NCBI GenBank assembly: GCA_017652545.1
Contig: JAGCAV010000310.1
Location: 1 to 6,384 of the forward strand
From: Lachnospiraceae bacterium
GTDB taxonomy: Bacteria; Bacillota_A; Clostridia; Lachnospirales; Lachnospiraceae
Direction of reading: 5' to 3'
Length of the DNA stretch: 6,384 bases
Part shown: piece by piece, positions 5,670 to 6,384 of the stretch
Layout of the letters: each line of letters begins with the position of its first letter
Position numbering within the stretch: position 1 is the first letter of the stretch
Notes under the pieces: generated by a model
What the model was told of the DNA's origin: nothing
The model's database searches: none
What the model saw: only the letters and a program-made list of their open reading frames with translations
Program-made: the position numbers and the translations under genes

Positions 5670-5694
5670 GGTTCCTTGGTTCCTTTGGTTCCAC
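5670..5694 (+). repeat. three head-to-tail GGTTCC motifs
   Basis: GGTTCCTT, GGTTCCTTT and GGTTCCAC start at 5670, 5678 and 5687, spaced by 8 and 9 bases. The last two form the right arm of the long inverted repeat. The block lies directly before the ribosome site of the next small ORF. Confidence 0.88.
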
Positions 5695-5710
5695 TTGCAG
5701 GAGGCGAATT

Positions 5711-5746
5711 ATGAGCAGATCAAGAATGGAGGCGACAAGAAAATGA
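5711..5746 (+). CDS. possible 11-codon leader peptide ORF
   Basis: ATG 5711 sits six bases after AGGAGG (5699-5704), the best ribosome site after the repeat region. Its frame stops after only 11 codons (MSRSRMEATRK). The stop TGA overlaps the next ATG (ATGA at 5743-5746), so ribosomes ending here could restart on the following gene. It may be a translated leader that couples or tunes expression of the next protein, or a leftover of a longer gene. There is no direct evidence that the peptide itself does anything. Confidence 0.4.
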   Translation: MSRSRMEATRK

Positions 5747-5940
5747 CGGACAGGGAGCGGAAGGTGAAGCAGCTGCGCCGGCTGATCAAGACCGCGCACG
5801 AGGAAAACTACGATTTCGTTTACGTTCCCGTCGGCGATGCGAAGACGATCGTCCGGCTCCTGGAAGAACAGGAGATCGCACTGGAAGGAGGCGGAGCTCA
5901 TGAGCCAGAGAAAAAAAGAAGACCGAATCCAGTGTCCTAA
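5743..5940 (+). CDS. small charged hypothetical phage protein, 65 aa
   Basis: I chose ATG 5743, preceded by GGAGG (5728-5732) and by the ATGA overlap with the tiny leader ORF. An in-frame TTG at 5695 lies inside the repeat block and is unlikely. The product begins MTDRERKVKQLRRLI and has a basic N-terminal helix. A central strand NYDFVYVPVG follows, then a helix DAKTIVRLLEEQEIAL, and a polar basic tail closes it. It resembles in layout the many short 'MTDRE...LLKEQE' proteins of Firmicutes phages, which have no known role. There is no membrane or zinc motif. Its 3' end overlaps the following zinc-ribbon gene by 41 bases. Confidence 0.65.
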   Translation: MTDRERKVKQLRRLIKTAHEENYDFVYVPVGDAKTIVRLLEEQEIALEGGGAHEPEKKRRPNPVS

Positions 5941-6100
5941 ATGCAAGGAGCCGATTTTCGCGAAGGTGCTGGAAGTCAGGCAAGAGTTCGGCACGATGAT
6001 CCGAAAGCGTGAGTGCGAAAAGTGCGGCAGCAGGTTCATAACACGGGAACAATTTATAGGATATTCAAGAAGAAGGGCGGCGAGTAAGAATGACGGATGA
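5900..6100 (+). CDS. NrdR-like zinc-ribbon protein, 66 aa
   Basis: ATG 5900 follows AAGGAGG (5885-5891) at good spacing. The product has QCPKCKEPIF (C12, C15) and later MIRKRECEKCGSRFITRE (C39, C42). The order CPxC, then RxRxCxxCxxRFxTxE, is that of the zinc-ribbon half of NrdR, the repressor of ribonucleotide reductase genes. The ATP-cone half is absent: the protein ends 16 residues after the RF-TRE segment in a basic tail (YSRRRAASKNDG). It is therefore a stand-alone DNA-binding-type zinc ribbon. Whether it binds NrdR boxes, another phage operator or RNA polymerase cannot be said. Its end overlaps the next tiny gene by 11 bases. Confidence 0.8.
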   Translation: MSQRKKEDRIQCPKCKEPIFAKVLEVRQEFGTMIRKRECEKCGSRFITREQFIGYSRRRAASKNDG

Positions 6101-6182
6101 CGAACGGTTCACACTGGTCTGTATCTTCCTGGCTGTTTTCTTTACATTCGCAATCTCGATCCTGTTATCGTGGGAGGGATGA
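6090..6182 (+). CDS. 30-residue single-pass membrane peptide
   Basis: ATG 6090 opens 30 codons ending TGA 6180-6182. After an acidic start (MTDDER) comes an unbroken hydrophobic stretch of about 21 residues (FTLVCIFLAV, FFTFAISILL) and a short tail SWEG. This is a single membrane span with few charges on either side. The ribosome site is modest (GGGCGGCGAG upstream). The gene overlaps the previous one by 11 bases, and its last codons hold the ribosome site GGGAGGG of the next gene, as in a compact phage operon. Tiny membrane proteins in phages may be superinfection-exclusion, holin-like or regulatory; none can be preferred from sequence. Confidence 0.6.
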   Translation: MTDDERFTLVCIFLAVFFTFAISILLSWEG

Positions 6183-6184
6183 TT

Positions 6185-6384
6185 ATGACCAAACGGGAGC
6201 TCTTGGAGAATTACAGAGAGATCGTGATCGAGATCGAGACCCTGGAGAGGCAGAGCAAGTTTCTGAATCAGTTCATCGGCGGGCCGAAGCCTGTACACGC
6301 TGTCCAGCTGACGGGGATGCCGCGGGGGACGAATGATCCGGAAGCAGCTGCGCTCCAGCGGGAAGACACGGATGAGGTGCTGGA
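6185..6384 (+). CDS. coiled-coil phage protein, DUF1492/RinA-ArpU-like regulator (3' end outside window)
   Basis: ATG 6185 lies six bases after GGGAGGG (6172-6178), and the frame stays open to the window end (66 codons). The start, MTKRELLENYREIVIEIETLERQ, is an amphipathic coiled-coil helix. A short linker with GGPKPVHAVQLTGMPRGTNDPE follows, then EAAALQREDTDEVL. This arrangement is what I know from the small phage proteins called DUF1492, related to RinA/ArpU late-gene activators: a first helix, a 'xxMPxGxxxxDP' linker, then a long coiled coil and a sigma-like C-terminal helix-turn-helix. The C-terminal DNA-binding part is not in the window, so the family call rests on the N-terminal pattern and on its place at the end of the early genes. 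Confidence 0.7.
   Translation, partial: MTKRELLENYREIVIEIETLERQSKFLNQFIGGPKPVHAVQLTGMPRGTNDPEAAALQREDTDEVL

Larger units (their letters stand above)
5538..5694. other. candidate phage replication origin (iteron cluster plus A/T-rich tract)
   Basis: This is the main non-coding stretch of the window (5526-5710). It carries seven exact GGTTCC motifs: five on the + strand starting at 5550, 5562, 5670, 5678 and 5687, and two on the minus strand at 5608-5613 and 5617-5622. A degenerate eighth (AGTCCCAC) lies at 5539. The two middle copies and the right-hand block flank a tract in which only 5 of 47 bases are G or C (5623-5669). Repeated protein-binding sites next to an easily melted tract, right beside a helicase gene, is the classic layout of an iteron-type origin. 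An operator array controlling the small downstream genes is the main alternative. I saw no convincing -35/-10 pair, though the A/T tract could hide one. Confidence 0.55.
5606..5694. repeat. 19-bp near-perfect inverted repeat around an A/T-rich centre
   Basis: The left arm 5606-5624 pairs with the right arm 5676-5694 at 18 of 19 positions; the single mismatch is at the eleventh base of the arm. The 51-base centre is nearly all A and T, and has smaller TATATA-rich self-complementary parts (5628-5634 and 5651-5660). The loop is too long, and lacks a T-run after a GC stem, for an intrinsic terminator. The symmetry is better explained by oppositely oriented protein-binding sites or by cruciform formation at a melting site. 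Confidence 0.8.

Noticed and set aside
5606..5694. The inverted repeat as an intrinsic terminator.
   Set aside because: The loop is about 51 bases, the stem is not GC-heavy throughout, and no T-run follows the right arm; genes follow at once with a strong ribosome site.
5549..5694. The repeats as a CRISPR array.
   Set aside because: Units are only 6-10 bases, in both orientations, with no uniform spacers and no cas genes.
6097..6336. A 79-codon + frame over the end of the window.
   Set aside because: Its product is an Arg/Asp/Gly-rich shadow. The membrane peptide and coiled-coil genes in another frame have ribosome sites and sensible products.

Overview
The window looks like the early (replication and recombination) region of a tailed phage or prophage of a Gram-positive, Firmicutes/Clostridia-type host. 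Three things point that way. All genes lie on the + strand in a tightly packed, partly overlapping order. Nearly every start is preceded by a strong GGAGG-type ribosome binding site. The gene families (Gp157-like, RecA-like AAA ATPase, SSB-like protein, ERCC4-type nuclease, CHC2 zinc finger, VapE-type helicase) form a known siphophage assortment. Most genes are GC-rich and prefer CGG, CTG, CCG and ATC codons. Nothing in the sequence tells an integrated prophage from a free phage, and the host genus cannot be named.

Layout. Positions 2-384 hold the 3' end of an unrecognised gene and a small coupled hypothetical gene. An AT-rich zinc-ribbon gene (466-702) overlaps a Gp157-like gene (686-1177). 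Next comes a clearly AT-richer nucleoside 2-deoxyribosyltransferase-like gene (1177-1743), which looks like a later insertion. Then a GC-rich block returns: a RecA/Sak4-like AAA ATPase (1748-2389), a protein with an SSB-type acidic tail ending DELPF (2392-2979), an ERCC4-type nuclease (2990-3451), an 83-residue unknown (3451-3702), a CHC2 zinc-finger protein without a primase core (3703-4305) and a VapE-type SF3-like ATPase/helicase (4269-5525).

The only real non-coding stretch is 5526-5710. It holds seven copies of GGTTCC in both orientations. Three are direct at the 3' side, two are inverted in the middle and two are direct at the 5' side. They flank an almost pure A/T tract, and a 19-bp near-perfect inverted repeat brackets that tract. 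Its place just after the helicase gene makes it a candidate replication origin, or alternatively a regulatory operator array. It is the most interesting feature here.

Downstream (5711-6384) come very small genes: an 11-codon leader ORF, a 65-residue charged protein, a 66-residue NrdR-like zinc ribbon, a 30-residue single-pass membrane peptide, and the start of a coiled-coil protein resembling phage DUF1492/RinA-ArpU-type late regulators, cut by the window end.

How they may work together (inference): the AAA ATPase, SSB-like protein, Gp157 and ERCC4 nuclease would form a recombination/ssDNA-handling module. The CHC2 protein and VapE helicase would start replication at or near the repeat region. 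The small proteins lead toward the late-gene switch.
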